Source: Nocardia nova NBRC 15556 (lineage in GTDB: Bacteria > Actinomycetota > Actinomycetes > Mycobacteriales > Mycobacteriaceae). Taken from it: a stretch of DNA of 64,000 nt. The stretch lies in assembly GCF_001613005.1 (NCBI RefSeq), contig NZ_BDBN01000007.1, positions 154,753-218,752 on the forward strand, given 5' to 3'. Positions 7,648 to 16,322 of this stretch are shown here, in pieces. The translations under genes were made by a program, and so were the position numbers. Numbering within the stretch: the stretch's first letter is position 1; every line of letters begins with the position of its first letter. A model generated the notes under the pieces. That model saw only the letters and a list, made by a program, of their open reading frames with translations. It was not told where the DNA came from and did not search any database.

Positions 7648-9092
7648 ACGGCCCGGCTGAGATCGACGTCGTCATCGTCGGCGCTGGTATTTCCGGAATC
7701 GCAGCAGCTGCCGAACTGCAGCGGAAATGTCCCGGCAAAAGTTTCGTGGTGCTGGAGATGCGCGAATCCCTGGGTGGCACCTGGGATCTGTTCACCTACC
7801 CGGGCATCCGCTCCGACAGCGACATGTTCACGTTGGGCTACGGCTTCAAGCCCTGGACCGAACGGGAGGCGATCGCTTCCGGCGGAGCGATCAAGAACTA
7901 CCTGCAGGAGACCGCTGATCAGTTCGGCATCACCGAGAAGATCCGGTTCGGAACGCGTCTGGTCTCCGCGTCGTGGAGCAGCGCGGACGACACCTGGACC
8001 CTCGGGTTGCGCGACGCGGACGGCGACACACAGCTGCGCTGCCGGTTCCTCCACCTCGCCACCGGCTACTACAGCTACCGCGGCGGGTTCAATCCCGAAC
8101 TCCCCGGCGAGGATTCGTTCGAAGGCCGGGTGGTCCACCCCCAGGAGTGGCCGGAGGATCTCGACTACCGGGACCGCAAGGTCGCGGTGATCGGGTCGGG
8201 GGCCACCGCCATCACGCTCGTTCCCAGCCTCGCGGGCGAGACCGCGAAGGTGACCATGGTCCAGCGGTCGCCCACCTACGTGGCCATCGCACCGGCCGTC
8301 GATCCCGAAGCCGAGCGGTTGCGGGAGGAGATGGGTCCCGAGGAGGCGTTCAGCCGGATCCGCCTGCGTAATCTGCACGCCCAGCAGGAGATCTACCACT
8401 ACGCGCGGCAGCACCCGCAGGAATTCAAGAAGGCGATATTCGACGCCATCGACGAGGTCGTCGGCGTGGAGGTTCGCAAAGCCCATTTCACTCCCACGTA
8501 CGAGCCATGGGATCAGCGCGTGTGCCTGGTGCCCGGCGCCGATCTGTTCCAGGCGATCCGCAACGGATCCGCGGACGTCGTGACCGGCCACATCGACCGG
8601 CTCACCCCGACCGGCGTGGCGATGCGGGACGGGACTCATGTGGACGCCGACATCATCGTGAAGGCGACGGGTCTGGACCTCGTTATGGGCGGGGAGGCGA
8701 CATTCGACGTCGACGGTGAGGTCGTCGATTTCGGGCGCTGCTGGACCTACAAGGGCCTGGCGTTGTCCGGAGTGCCGAACCTGACCTACGCCTTCGGATT
8801 CGTGAATTCGTCGTGGACGCTCCGTATCGAAGCGGTCGACGACTTCTTGTGCCGCGTTCTCGCGCATATGGACGAAGTCGGCGCACACCGAGTCACGCCG
8901 ACGCTCGCACCGGGCGACGACGCCATGCCGCGACTCCCCTATACCGCGGGCGTGACCTCCGGTTATATGCAGCGAGCTGCCCAGCGCATGCCGGCACAAG
9001 GCGACCACGAGCCCTGGCTCAATCCGCAGAACTACGCCGAGACCATGCGACTGCTGGAGTCGGTCGACGACGACGTTCTCCGCTATGTCTGA
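7644..9092 (+). CDS. EthA-type FAD-containing Baeyer-Villiger monooxygenase
   Basis: GTG 7644 lies behind AGGAG and gives a 482-residue protein. It has the FAD fingerprint GAGISG near the N-terminus, GGTWDLFTYPGIRSDSDM, the Baeyer-Villiger signature FxGxxxHxxxWP (FEGRVVHPQEWP, about residues 159-170), the NADPH fingerprint GSGATA, and PWDQRVCLVP. The arrangement and many short blocks match mycobacterial EthA, which is of similar length. Such enzymes insert oxygen next to a carbonyl, making esters or lactones, and EthA also oxidises thioamides. An upstream extension of the open frame to 6960 runs antiphase through the hydrolase gene and is not coding. The end overlaps the next gene by eight bases. 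Confidence 0.93.
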   Translation: MNGPAEIDVVIVGAGISGIAAAAELQRKCPGKSFVVLEMRESLGGTWDLFTYPGIRSDSDMFTLGYGFKPWTEREAIASGGAIKNYLQETADQFGITEKIRFGTRLVSASWSSADDTWTLGLRDADGDTQLRCRFLHLATGYYSYRGGFNPELPGEDSFEGRVVHPQEWPEDLDYRDRKVAVIGSGATAITLVPSLAGETAKVTMVQRSPTYVAIAPAVDPEAERLREEMGPEEAFSRIRLRNLHAQQEIYHYARQHPQEFKKAIFDAIDEVVGVEVRKAHFTPTYEPWDQRVCLVPGADLFQAIRNGSADVVTGHIDRLTPTGVAMRDGTHVDADIIVKATGLDLVMGGEATFDVDGEVVDFGRCWTYKGLALSGVPNLTYAFGFVNSSWTLRIEAVDDFLCRVLAHMDEVGAHRVTPTLAPGDDAMPRLPYTAGVTSGYMQRAAQRMPAQGDHEPWLNPQNYAETMRLLESVDDDVLRYV

Positions 9093-10692
9093 TCCGAGAA
9101 CGACCGCGGCGACGCACGCCTGGGCGGCGCTGACGCCCACGGCGTTCCTCGACCGCGCCGCGGCCGCACACGGATCCCGCATCGCGGTCGTCGACGGCGA
9201 CCAGCGCTGGACCTACACCGAATTCCGGGATCGGTGCCGGCGGCTGGCGGGCGGGCTACGAGAGATCGCCGCGGGGCGGCCCGTGGCGGTGCTGGCGCCC
9301 AACACTCACGAACTTCTGGAAGCCCACTACGGCGTGCCCTGGGCGGGAGTTCCCCTGGTAGCACTCAACACTCGACTCGGCATCCGGGAATTGACCTACA
9401 TCCTGGAGCATTCGGGTAGCGGTGTGATCGTGTGCGATGCCGGCTATGCGAACCTGGTCCGCGAGGTCTGCGCGGGCCTGGAGAAGCCCCCCGTGGTCAT
9501 CGGTTCGGGAGGTGCCGACTCCGACTACGAGAATCTGATCGCGAACGCCACGCCCTTCCAGGAACAGATCACCGACGAAAGTTCGCTGCTGGCAATCAAT
9601 TACACCTCCGGCACCACCGGAGCACCGAAGGGGGGCATGTACCACCATCGCGGTGCGTACCTGCAGTCGCTGGCCATGGCGAGTCACTTCGCGCTCGGCC
9701 CGCACTCCGTCCACCTGTGGACGTTGCCGATGTTCCATTGCAACGGCTGGTGTTTCACCTGGGCCGTCACGGCGGCCGGCGGCACGCATGTGTGCTTGCC
9801 CAAGGTCGAGCCCGCCGAAATGTGGCGGCTGATCCGGCAGGAGGGCGTCACCGGTCTGAACGGCGCTCCGGCCGTGCTCGACATGATCGCGCACTCCGAC
9901 GATGCCTCGACGCTGTCGCGCGCGGTGTCGGTGGGCACCGGAGGTGCGCCGCCCGCACCGGCCGTGCTGCGCCGGATGACGCGCCTCGGATTCGACGTCA
10001 CGCATCTCTACGGGCTGACCGAGAGTTTCGGCCCCGCGCTCATCTGTGAGCCGGTGCCGGAGTGGGAGGGTCTCGACGACGAGGCCGTGATCCGGCTGAA
10101 GGCGCGACAAGGGGTCGGCAATATCGTCTCCCTGCCGCCACGGGTGGTCGACGATGCCGGCCGCGACGTACCCGCCGATGGCAGCACAGTCGGTGAGATC
10201 GCGCTACGCGGCAACAACGTCATGCTCGGTTACCTCGACGACGAGGCCGCCACCCGGGAGGCCATTCCGGACGGCTGGTTCCGAACCGGCGATCTCGCGG
10301 TGCGCCATCCCGACGGGTATGTCGAACTTCGCGATCGGAGCAAGGACATCATCATCAGCGGGGGCGAGAACATCGCGAGCGTGGAGGTCGAGCACGTGCT
10401 GGCGGAGCACCCCGCGGTGCTCGAGGCGGCAGTCGTCGGAACCGCCGATCCCCGCTGGGGAGAGATCCCTGTCGCGTTCGTGCACCTCGCCCCGGGAGCC
10501 CATGCCACCGCCGAGGAACTCGTGGAGCATGTCAAAGGGAGCCTGGCGCGCTACAAGGCTCCTCGCGAGGTTCTCTTCGGTCCCCTTCCCAAGACGTCGA
10601 CGGGCAAGACGCAGAAGTACCTGCTGAGAGCCCGAGCGGCCGAAACGCATTCCCCGGCAACGGAGGGTACGGGCGGCAACCGCGAGACCTGA
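9085..10692 (+). CDS. AMP-forming acyl-CoA synthetase
   Basis: The 535-residue ANL-family enzyme has the P-loop YTSGTTGAPKGG (about residues 173-184), GLTESFG, GWFRTGDLA, the hinge DRSKDIIISGGENI and the C-terminal catalytic Lys in KTSTGKTQKY. All adenylation and thioesterification motifs are intact. It resembles medium-chain acyl-CoA ligases of the AlkK type. It is the last gene of the operon and overlaps the monooxygenase gene (ATG 9085, stop 9090-9092). It would activate the carboxylic acid made by the dehydrogenases or esterase so that it can enter beta-oxidation. Confidence 0.92.
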   Translation: MSDPRTTAATHAWAALTPTAFLDRAAAAHGSRIAVVDGDQRWTYTEFRDRCRRLAGGLREIAAGRPVAVLAPNTHELLEAHYGVPWAGVPLVALNTRLGIRELTYILEHSGSGVIVCDAGYANLVREVCAGLEKPPVVIGSGGADSDYENLIANATPFQEQITDESSLLAINYTSGTTGAPKGGMYHHRGAYLQSLAMASHFALGPHSVHLWTLPMFHCNGWCFTWAVTAAGGTHVCLPKVEPAEMWRLIRQEGVTGLNGAPAVLDMIAHSDDASTLSRAVSVGTGGAPPAPAVLRRMTRLGFDVTHLYGLTESFGPALICEPVPEWEGLDDEAVIRLKARQGVGNIVSLPPRVVDDAGRDVPADGSTVGEIALRGNNVMLGYLDDEAATREAIPDGWFRTGDLAVRHPDGYVELRDRSKDIIISGGENIASVEVEHVLAEHPAVLEAAVVGTADPRWGEIPVAFVHLAPGAHATAEELVEHVKGSLARYKAPREVLFGPLPKTSTGKTQKYLLRARAAETHSPATEGTGGNRET

Positions 10693-10946
10693 ACCCGTTC
10701 GGCCGGAACGTATTCGGCGACCGACTACGAAGCCCACCGCTGTCGAAACCAGGCCCCGGAGCTCGCACCCACGAGCGCCGGGGCTGGAAGACGTTGTCAC
10801 CCAGACGATTCGACGAACTCACGTCCGACCGAGGGCCTTGGGGGTTGCCGAGCCCCATGGATCTACCCGACGACGGCAATGACCAGCCGACCGGATCCGA
10901 GCGTGTTCACACCGCCGAACGCCGCGCGATCCATCCGGCGCGACCC

Positions 10947-11561
10947 CTACCCCCGAATCCCGCTGCACATAGCCGGGATTCCCGCGCAGATCACATCCGC
11001 GTAGGCATCGGCGCGCGCCCGATCCCGATCCGAGGCCCACTGCAACACAAGCCCGTCGGTGGCACCGATCAGCACCGAGGCGAGATTCGCGATGGCCTCC
11101 GCGCGCGCGGACGGCCCGGCCGCGCGCTGCAGCACGTCGGTGACCGCCCGCAGGAAGACGTCGTAGGACTCCTTCGCGAGCGCCGGCCGATGACGGGTCA
11201 TCCACATGTACAGGTCGACTTCCGCCAGCGCGTAGTCCGGATGGTCCATCAGCCAGCGCACCGAACGCCGGATGACTTCTTGCGCGGTCACTTCGAGCTC
11301 GGCCGGCTCGATGGCGGTGGACTGCTTGGTGATCTCGGCGGCGAGGTGCTCGAAGACGGCGAGGAAGAGGCCGTCCTTGTCCCGGAAGCAGTAGTGCAGT
11401 GAGGCCAGTGGCGCGTCGGCCGCTTCGGCGATCCGGCGTGTCGTCGCGCTCGCGACCCCGCGCTCGGCGATGACCCGGACTGCCGCATCGATGAACTGGA
11501 TCGAACGATCCTCTGTCGACACGTGGGGCAACTGGTTCACCTCATTCGTTCGTCGGCGCAC
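10947..11561 (-). CDS. TetR-family regulator, probable regulator of the amine cluster
   Basis: The 204-residue protein has a typical N-terminal TetR helix-turn-helix (VIAERGVASATTRRIAEAA, then LHYCFRDKDGLF) and an all-helical C-terminal ligand domain. It starts at GTG 11561; a second in-frame GTG at 11540 is possible. It is divergent from the oxygenase gene, and one operator copy lies 12 bases upstream of its start, with another close to the oxygenase start, so autoregulation and control of the whole cluster are likely. It is convergent with the operon end at 10692; the 254 bases between hold only a short CGTTC/GAACG hairpin. Confidence 0.85.
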   Translation of the reverse strand: MRRRTNEVNQLPHVSTEDRSIQFIDAAVRVIAERGVASATTRRIAEAADAPLASLHYCFRDKDGLFLAVFEHLAAEITKQSTAIEPAELEVTAQEVIRRSVRWLMDHPDYALAEVDLYMWMTRHRPALAKESYDVFLRAVTDVLQRAAGPSARAEAIANLASVLIGATDGLVLQWASDRDRARADAYADVICAGIPAMCSGIRG

Positions 11562-11572
11562 GTAGGCGCCCT

Positions 11573-11595
11573 GATTAATTGATCAAGTCAAGCGT
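11573..11595. promoter_or_regulatory. Cluster operator copy 4 (upstream of the tetR gene)
   Basis: GATTA, two bases, core TGATCAAGTCA, two bases, then CGT. The core agrees with the other copies; the right arm is the weakest of the five. It sits directly before the regulator start, as an autoregulatory site would. Confidence 0.55.
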
Positions 11596-11724
11596 ACAGA
11601 TCGCGGCGTCGGGCGAGCACGCGTGACCCTCGCGAAAGTGACGGCAAACACCCCTACTCCCCGATTATTCCGCTCACCTCTTGACATCGGGTGTGGTGCG
11701 CCCCACAATCGGATCAATCGATCA

Positions 11725-11749
11725 GATCAAATGACTAAGGCGTTTGATC
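11725..11749. promoter_or_regulatory. Cluster operator copy 5 (upstream of the oxygenase gene)
   Basis: Outer arms GATCAAA and TTTGATC form a perfect inverted repeat around the core TGACTAAGGCG. This is the copy with the most complete outer symmetry. It ends about 20 bases before the oxygenase ATG at 11770. A further GATCAATCGATC stretch lies just upstream (11712-11723). Confidence 0.65.
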
Positions 11750-11769
11750 TAACGTGGAAATGGAGAGTT

Positions 11770-12633
11770 ATGACTACCGAAGCCAAGGCCGCTCTACGAT
11801 CCGTCGCGGCGACGACCCCTCTCGCCGAGATCCTCGACATCGTCGCCAAGGACGGCGGCGTGATCATCGAGAACTTCCTGTCGGCGGACCAGATCGCGCG
11901 GTTCAACGCCGAGGTCGAGCAGCCCATGGCAGCGCTGGCTCCCGGCTCGACCCATGAGAACGCGATCGTCGCGGAGTTCCATGGGGCCAACACCAAGCGA
12001 CTGACGAATCTGGTGACACACAGCAAGACCTTCCGCGAGGAGGTTCTCGAACAGGACCTGATCCACGACCTGTGCGATGCCACCTTCCTCGAGGAGTCCG
12101 GCACCTACTGGCTGACCACGGCGCAACTCATCGAGATCGGCCCCGGAAACCGGGCACAGTTCCTGCATCGCGACCTGGAGAACTGGTACCCGTTCATCGG
12201 CATGGGGCCGCAGGGCCCCGAGGTCGCCGTGAACTTCATGATCGCGTTCACCGACTTCACCGAGGAGAACGGCGCGACGCGGGTCATCCCGGGCAGCCAC
12301 CTGTGGGACGACTTCCAGAATCGCGGCACTCCCGAAGACACCATTCCCGCGACCATGAAGGCGGGAGATGTGTTCTTCTACAGCGGGAAGACCGTCCACG
12401 GCGGCGGCGCGAATGTCACGACCGACCAGTACCGCCGTGGGCTGGCCTTCGCTCTCAACCCCGGCTTCCTGACCGGTGAAGAGGCGTACCCGTTCCTGAT
12501 CGACATGGACATCGCGAGGCAGCTCTCGCCGCGTGTGCAGCGGTTGCTCGGTTTCCGTTCCCAGTACCCCACGGGATCGCCCGGTCTCTGGCAGGTGAAC
12601 TACAGCGAGCTCGGCGACTACCTCCAGCTCTGA
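11770..12633 (+). CDS. Fe(II)/2-oxoglutarate-dependent oxygenase, phytanoyl-CoA dioxygenase (PhyH) family
   Basis: ATG 11770 follows GGAGAG and gives 287 residues. The metal-binding triad is readable: H133-x-D135 in LHRDLENWY and the distal His at about residue 210 in KTVHGGGAN, with an Arg about 12 residues later for 2-oxoglutarate. GATRVIPGSHLWDD is a classic PhyH-family block. Such enzymes hydroxylate small molecules and can remove N-alkyl groups through unstable hydroxylated products. Substrate unknown. The gene is divergent from tetR with an operator just upstream, and is followed by an aminotransferase gene 96 bases later, probably in one transcript. Confidence 0.9.
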   Translation: MTTEAKAALRSVAATTPLAEILDIVAKDGGVIIENFLSADQIARFNAEVEQPMAALAPGSTHENAIVAEFHGANTKRLTNLVTHSKTFREEVLEQDLIHDLCDATFLEESGTYWLTTAQLIEIGPGNRAQFLHRDLENWYPFIGMGPQGPEVAVNFMIAFTDFTEENGATRVIPGSHLWDDFQNRGTPEDTIPATMKAGDVFFYSGKTVHGGGANVTTDQYRRGLAFALNPGFLTGEEAYPFLIDMDIARQLSPRVQRLLGFRSQYPTGSPGLWQVNYSELGDYLQL

Positions 12634-12729
12634 TACGCCGGCCGGCCGGCACAATCCGTCGCCCGTGGCCTTCCGAAGAGCGATGAGCTCCTCTTTGGCG
12701 GGTCCGCTCGCAGCCATCCAAGGAGATGT

Positions 12730-14001
12730 ATGGCAATCGAATCCTCCAGAACCGCGTTCGAGCGGACCCGCCGAAGCGTCGGCGGTGGCGTCAGCTCGGG
12801 GCTTCGCGCCGCGATGCGACCGGTTCCGCTCTTCGTCGAGAGTGCTCGCGGAGCCCATGTCTGGGACCTCGACGGCGATCGCTACGTCGACTACGTGATG
12901 GCGTGGGGACCGTTGGTCCACGGACACAGTCATCCCCACGTCCTCGACTCGGTGGCGCGAGTCATGACATCGATGCAGGTCGTGGGAATGGGCCATCGCC
13001 TCGAGTACGAAGCCGCGGAGGCGGTACTCGAATCGGTGCCCGGTGCTCAGCGTTTGGTGTGGACGAACTCGGGGACGGAGGCCGTGCAGGTCGCCTTGCG
13101 GCTGGCACGCGCAGCAACCGGCCGACACCGAATCGTCAAGTTCAGGAAGGCCTACCACGGCTGGCAGGACAGCGTGTACGCCGGCATGAGCGCGGACGAC
13201 ACCGGTGAGACCGCCGTCCCGGCCAGCCGCGGGCAAAGTCCCCACGCCTATGCCGACCTGATCATCAGCCAGTTCAACGACACCGCCGCCATCGCCGAAC
13301 TGCTCGCTCGCGCCGAGGAGCGCCAGATCGCCGCTGTACTCATCGATCCGATCATGAGCAACGCCGGAGTCCAGGCGCCGGCACCCGGCTTCCTCGAAAC
13401 TCTGCGCAGCCTGTGCGACCGGCATGGCGTCGTGTTGATCTTCGACGAGGTCATCGCCGGATTCCGGATCGCACGCGGTGGCACCGCCGAAAGGTTCGGC
13501 GTACGCCCGGATCTCTCGGTGTTCGGCAAAGCGATCGCCGGTGGATTCACGCAGAGTGCGGTCGTGGGACGCGCGGACATCATCGATCTGGTCGAGCAGG
13601 GAGTCACCCATGCCGGAACGTTCAACGGCAACCCCGTAGCCCTCGCGGCGGTGAAGGCCGCGATGGAGTTGTCCGCTACGCCAGGCGTATTCGACAAGCT
13701 GGAAGATCTGGGAGACGCCTTCGAGCAGGCGATCGCCGACGTGCTGTTCTCGACCGGCGCGCCCGCCAGTCTCCGGCGCGTCGGGTCGCTCGTGCAGTTC
13801 GTGCCGCGCGATCAGGCGACGAGCCTGCACGGCACGGAGGGGCTCTGGTCCGAAATCGCCGCCGGCATGCTCGAAGCGGGTGTCGTCTTCATGCCGTCCG
13901 GAAAGATCTTCCTCAGCACCGCACACACGCTCGCCGACATCCAGGAAACGGCCGCGCGCCTCGAGCGAGTCCTGCAGCAGGTCAGCGCCCGTTCCGCATA
14001 G
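12730..14001 (+). CDS. Class III PLP-dependent aminotransferase (glutamate-1-semialdehyde aminomutase-like)
   Basis: The 423-residue protein starts at ATG 12730 behind AAGGAG. It has VWTNSGTEAVQVALRLARA, the phosphate-binding region, FDEVIAGFR with the PLP-ring Asp, the Schiff-base Lys in FGKAIAGG, and THAGTFNGNP. This block order is that of HemL-like class III enzymes. It is unlikely to be the haem-pathway HemL, because it sits in a catabolic cluster without other haem genes. It may transfer or move the amino group of the cluster substrate or of a product of the preceding oxygenase. Confidence 0.88.
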   Translation: MAIESSRTAFERTRRSVGGGVSSGLRAAMRPVPLFVESARGAHVWDLDGDRYVDYVMAWGPLVHGHSHPHVLDSVARVMTSMQVVGMGHRLEYEAAEAVLESVPGAQRLVWTNSGTEAVQVALRLARAATGRHRIVKFRKAYHGWQDSVYAGMSADDTGETAVPASRGQSPHAYADLIISQFNDTAAIAELLARAEERQIAAVLIDPIMSNAGVQAPAPGFLETLRSLCDRHGVVLIFDEVIAGFRIARGGTAERFGVRPDLSVFGKAIAGGFTQSAVVGRADIIDLVEQGVTHAGTFNGNPVALAAVKAAMELSATPGVFDKLEDLGDAFEQAIADVLFSTGAPASLRRVGSLVQFVPRDQATSLHGTEGLWSEIAAGMLEAGVVFMPSGKIFLSTAHTLADIQETAARLERVLQQVSARSA

Positions 14002-14181
14002 CGAACACCACCGATCCGATCCCCCAGCCGCGACGCGGACGGGTCTATCGACCGGACGGGTGGTCGCTGTGCCGCCCGTTCACCACGCCCCGTCACCCGT
14101 TCCGCGTCACGACTCTGCTCGATGCGGTTGGGCAAGTGCGGCGTACCTACACCGAATTCTGTTGAATCGAAGGAATTCTCG

Positions 14182-14880
14182 ATGAATACGCTCGCAATGG
14201 CGTTGCTTCTGGCCACCGATTTGTGGATGGCGGCAGCCGGCCTCTATTACGGGGTGCAAATCACTCGCCGCTACCGCAACTATCTGCTCGGTCTCGAGTG
14301 GCTGGTGATCGGGGTATCGGGGGCGAACGTTCTGTTCCTGGGCGCCACCGGGGTCGATCATTCGGGCGTGAGCTACCACCTGATGGTGTTCTTCGACGCG
14401 TTCTCGCGTTCGTTCGGCATGACGCTGGTGTTCGTTCTCGGCATGATGGCGGTGACCCGCGGGTACCGCGCCTCGCTCGCGGTCGAGGCCGCCGCCTTCG
14501 GGGCAGCGACCGTGGTCGGGCTGTGGCGAACGATCGACGTGCGGCCCGTCAGCCCGCCATGGTCGCTGTTCTACCTCGCGCTGAATCTCGCTGTGGCGGT
14601 GTTCATGGTGACGGTCGCCGGTCGGCTGTGGCGGATCGGTGAACGACGTTGCGCGGCTGGCGTTTTCATCGCGACCATCCTCGGGGCGATCGTCGCTTCG
14701 ACCTATGACTTCGTCCATATTCCCGGCGACGACGCCGACCACACGTTGTTCTACATTCCGGCACTGGCGATCTGGGCGCTCATGGTCACGACCTACTACC
14801 ACGGCTACCGGGCACTCGATGATCACAATCGGGCACTCGCCCGGAAGGCTGCGGTCACTGTTACCGCATCGCCGGAATAA
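14182..14880 (+). CDS. Polytopic membrane protein of unknown function
   Basis: The start at ATG 14182 has AAGGAA upstream. The 232-residue protein is mostly hydrophobic, with six or seven apparent membrane helices (for example around residues 5-25, 35-55, 75-95, 100-118, 130-150, 160-180 and 190-210) and short polar loops. I see no transporter signature or catalytic motif; a few His and Asp residues lie in loops (GVDHSGVSYH, FVHIPGDDADH). It lies between the aminotransferase and the MFS gene on the same strand, so a role in uptake or sensing for the cluster is possible but unproven. No operator copy lies in the 180-base gap before it. Confidence 0.75.
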   Translation: MNTLAMALLLATDLWMAAAGLYYGVQITRRYRNYLLGLEWLVIGVSGANVLFLGATGVDHSGVSYHLMVFFDAFSRSFGMTLVFVLGMMAVTRGYRASLAVEAAAFGAATVVGLWRTIDVRPVSPPWSLFYLALNLAVAVFMVTVAGRLWRIGERRCAAGVFIATILGAIVASTYDFVHIPGDDADHTLFYIPALAIWALMVTTYYHGYRALDDHNRALARKAAVTVTASPE

Positions 14881-14969
14881 CGCACGCCGACATCCATCTA
14901 CGGCTGCATGAGCATGCATCACCGCGCAAGGACGCGCACATTCTCGATTCACACAGTTCGGAAAACACT

Positions 14970-16274
14970 ATGACAGCTCAAGATTCGCCCACGCCCGCGA
15001 CCGACACAGAAACCGGTTCCACAGTCTCCACCGACGCTTCGCCCGCGGCCATCACCCTCAATCACGCCGGAAATGCATTCATCTGGACGTATGTCCTGGC
15101 GATCTTCGGTGTATGGACGGCCGTTCTGACCCCGACCATGATCACTTTAGCACTCCGGGTCGCGCAGGCCGTCCCGGCCCATACCTCCGTGGCCTATTCG
15201 GCGATCGCGGCCACGGGCGCTCTGATCTCGCTGCCCGCGGGCCCGTTCTTCGGGCGTCTGGCCGATATCACCATGTCGCGCTTCGGCCGACGACGGCCAT
15301 GGCTGGTGGTCGCGGCCACCACCATTCTGGCGGGCAACGCCATCGTCGCCGTTTCCGGCTCCATCGCCGGACTTATCGTCGGATGGATCATCGTCTCGGT
15401 ATCCGGCACCATCGGATTGACGGTGTTGTGGTCCATGCTCGCGGATTCCATTCCGCCGGAGCGTGCGGGTTTCGTCGCCGGTCTCGCCGGTGCGGCGCAG
15501 GGCGTGGGGCTCATCGCAGGGACCTTCATCGTCCGCATCACCCCGGGAATGACCGCACGCCTTCTCATTCCGGCAGCTCTCGGCGCCGGTCTCGTCCTGC
15601 TATTCGTCGCCATTCTCCGGGAAACCGACTTCGCGGGACATGTCCGGCCGGTCTTCAACGTCCGCGACTTTGCCCGGACTCTGTATTTCGATCCGAGAAA
15701 GGCACCCGATTTCGCCTGGTGCCTGGCCTCCATCTTCGGGATCACGGTCGGCGCCGCCGTCGTAGCGACCTTCCTGGTCTACTTTCTGCAGAACGCGTTG
15801 AAGCTCGACGAGGCTGCCCTGGTTCCCACCGTCTTCGAGGCGACGCTGATCATCAACGGTACGGCGTCGATCATCAGTCCCCTGGGCGGCCGCCTCGCCG
15901 ACCGGATCGGCAGGCGCAAACCCTTGTTCGCCGCCGCGGGCCTGCTCGTCGCCGTCGGGTGCACCGTGATGGACGTCGTCGGCACCGTCCCCGAATTCCT
16001 CACCGGCTGTGTGTTCTTCGGCATCGGATACGGCCTGCTGCTCGGGCAGATGCTGGCCTTGGCGGCATCCACGATGACCTCGTGGGAGAACGCGGCCCGC
16101 GACCTCGGCCTGGTCGTGCTGACCCAGTCGGCGGCATTGATGGTCGCACCGCTCGTGGCCCCGGCACTCCTCGCCATCGACGGCCCGAACAACTACCGCC
16201 TGCTGTACGCGTTCGGTGCGGCCGCCGCCCTGCTCGCGGTGCCGGCGCTACTCGGCATCCGGCGCCGGTGCTGA
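14970..16274 (+). CDS. Major facilitator superfamily transporter
   Basis: The 434-residue protein has about 12 membrane helices. The loop between helices 2 and 3 carries a G-x-L-A-D-x-x-x-R-x-G-R-R-type motif (FFGRLADITMSRFGRRRPW), repeated in the second half (GRLADRIGRRKP). Both copies mark it as an MFS permease. The long polar N-terminus before the first helix is about 30 residues. It is last of the rightward genes of the catabolic cluster and is the natural candidate for import of the substrate or export of a toxic product. Confidence 0.88.
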   Translation: MTAQDSPTPATDTETGSTVSTDASPAAITLNHAGNAFIWTYVLAIFGVWTAVLTPTMITLALRVAQAVPAHTSVAYSAIAATGALISLPAGPFFGRLADITMSRFGRRRPWLVVAATTILAGNAIVAVSGSIAGLIVGWIIVSVSGTIGLTVLWSMLADSIPPERAGFVAGLAGAAQGVGLIAGTFIVRITPGMTARLLIPAALGAGLVLLFVAILRETDFAGHVRPVFNVRDFARTLYFDPRKAPDFAWCLASIFGITVGAAVVATFLVYFLQNALKLDEAALVPTVFEATLIINGTASIISPLGGRLADRIGRRKPLFAAAGLLVAVGCTVMDVVGTVPEFLTGCVFFGIGYGLLLGQMLALAASTMTSWENAARDLGLVVLTQSAALMVAPLVAPALLAIDGPNNYRLLYAFGAAAALLAVPALLGIRRRC

Positions 16275-16322
16275 GCCGACCGATCCTCGAAAGAACGATC
16301 CGCACAACAGAAATCGGATGAC

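Noticed and set aside
10692..10947. Terminator between the main operon and tetR
   Set aside because: Only a 5-bp CGTTC/GAACG stem near 10696 is visible, too weak to call.
11794..13926. A 710-codon minus-strand frame
   Set aside because: Antisense to the oxygenase and aminotransferase genes, with low-complexity His/Arg/Glu composition and no motifs.
14148..14180. Two GAATTC-containing stretches before the orphan membrane-protein gene
   Set aside because: Short palindromes with no match to the cluster operator or to any other site in the window; likely chance.
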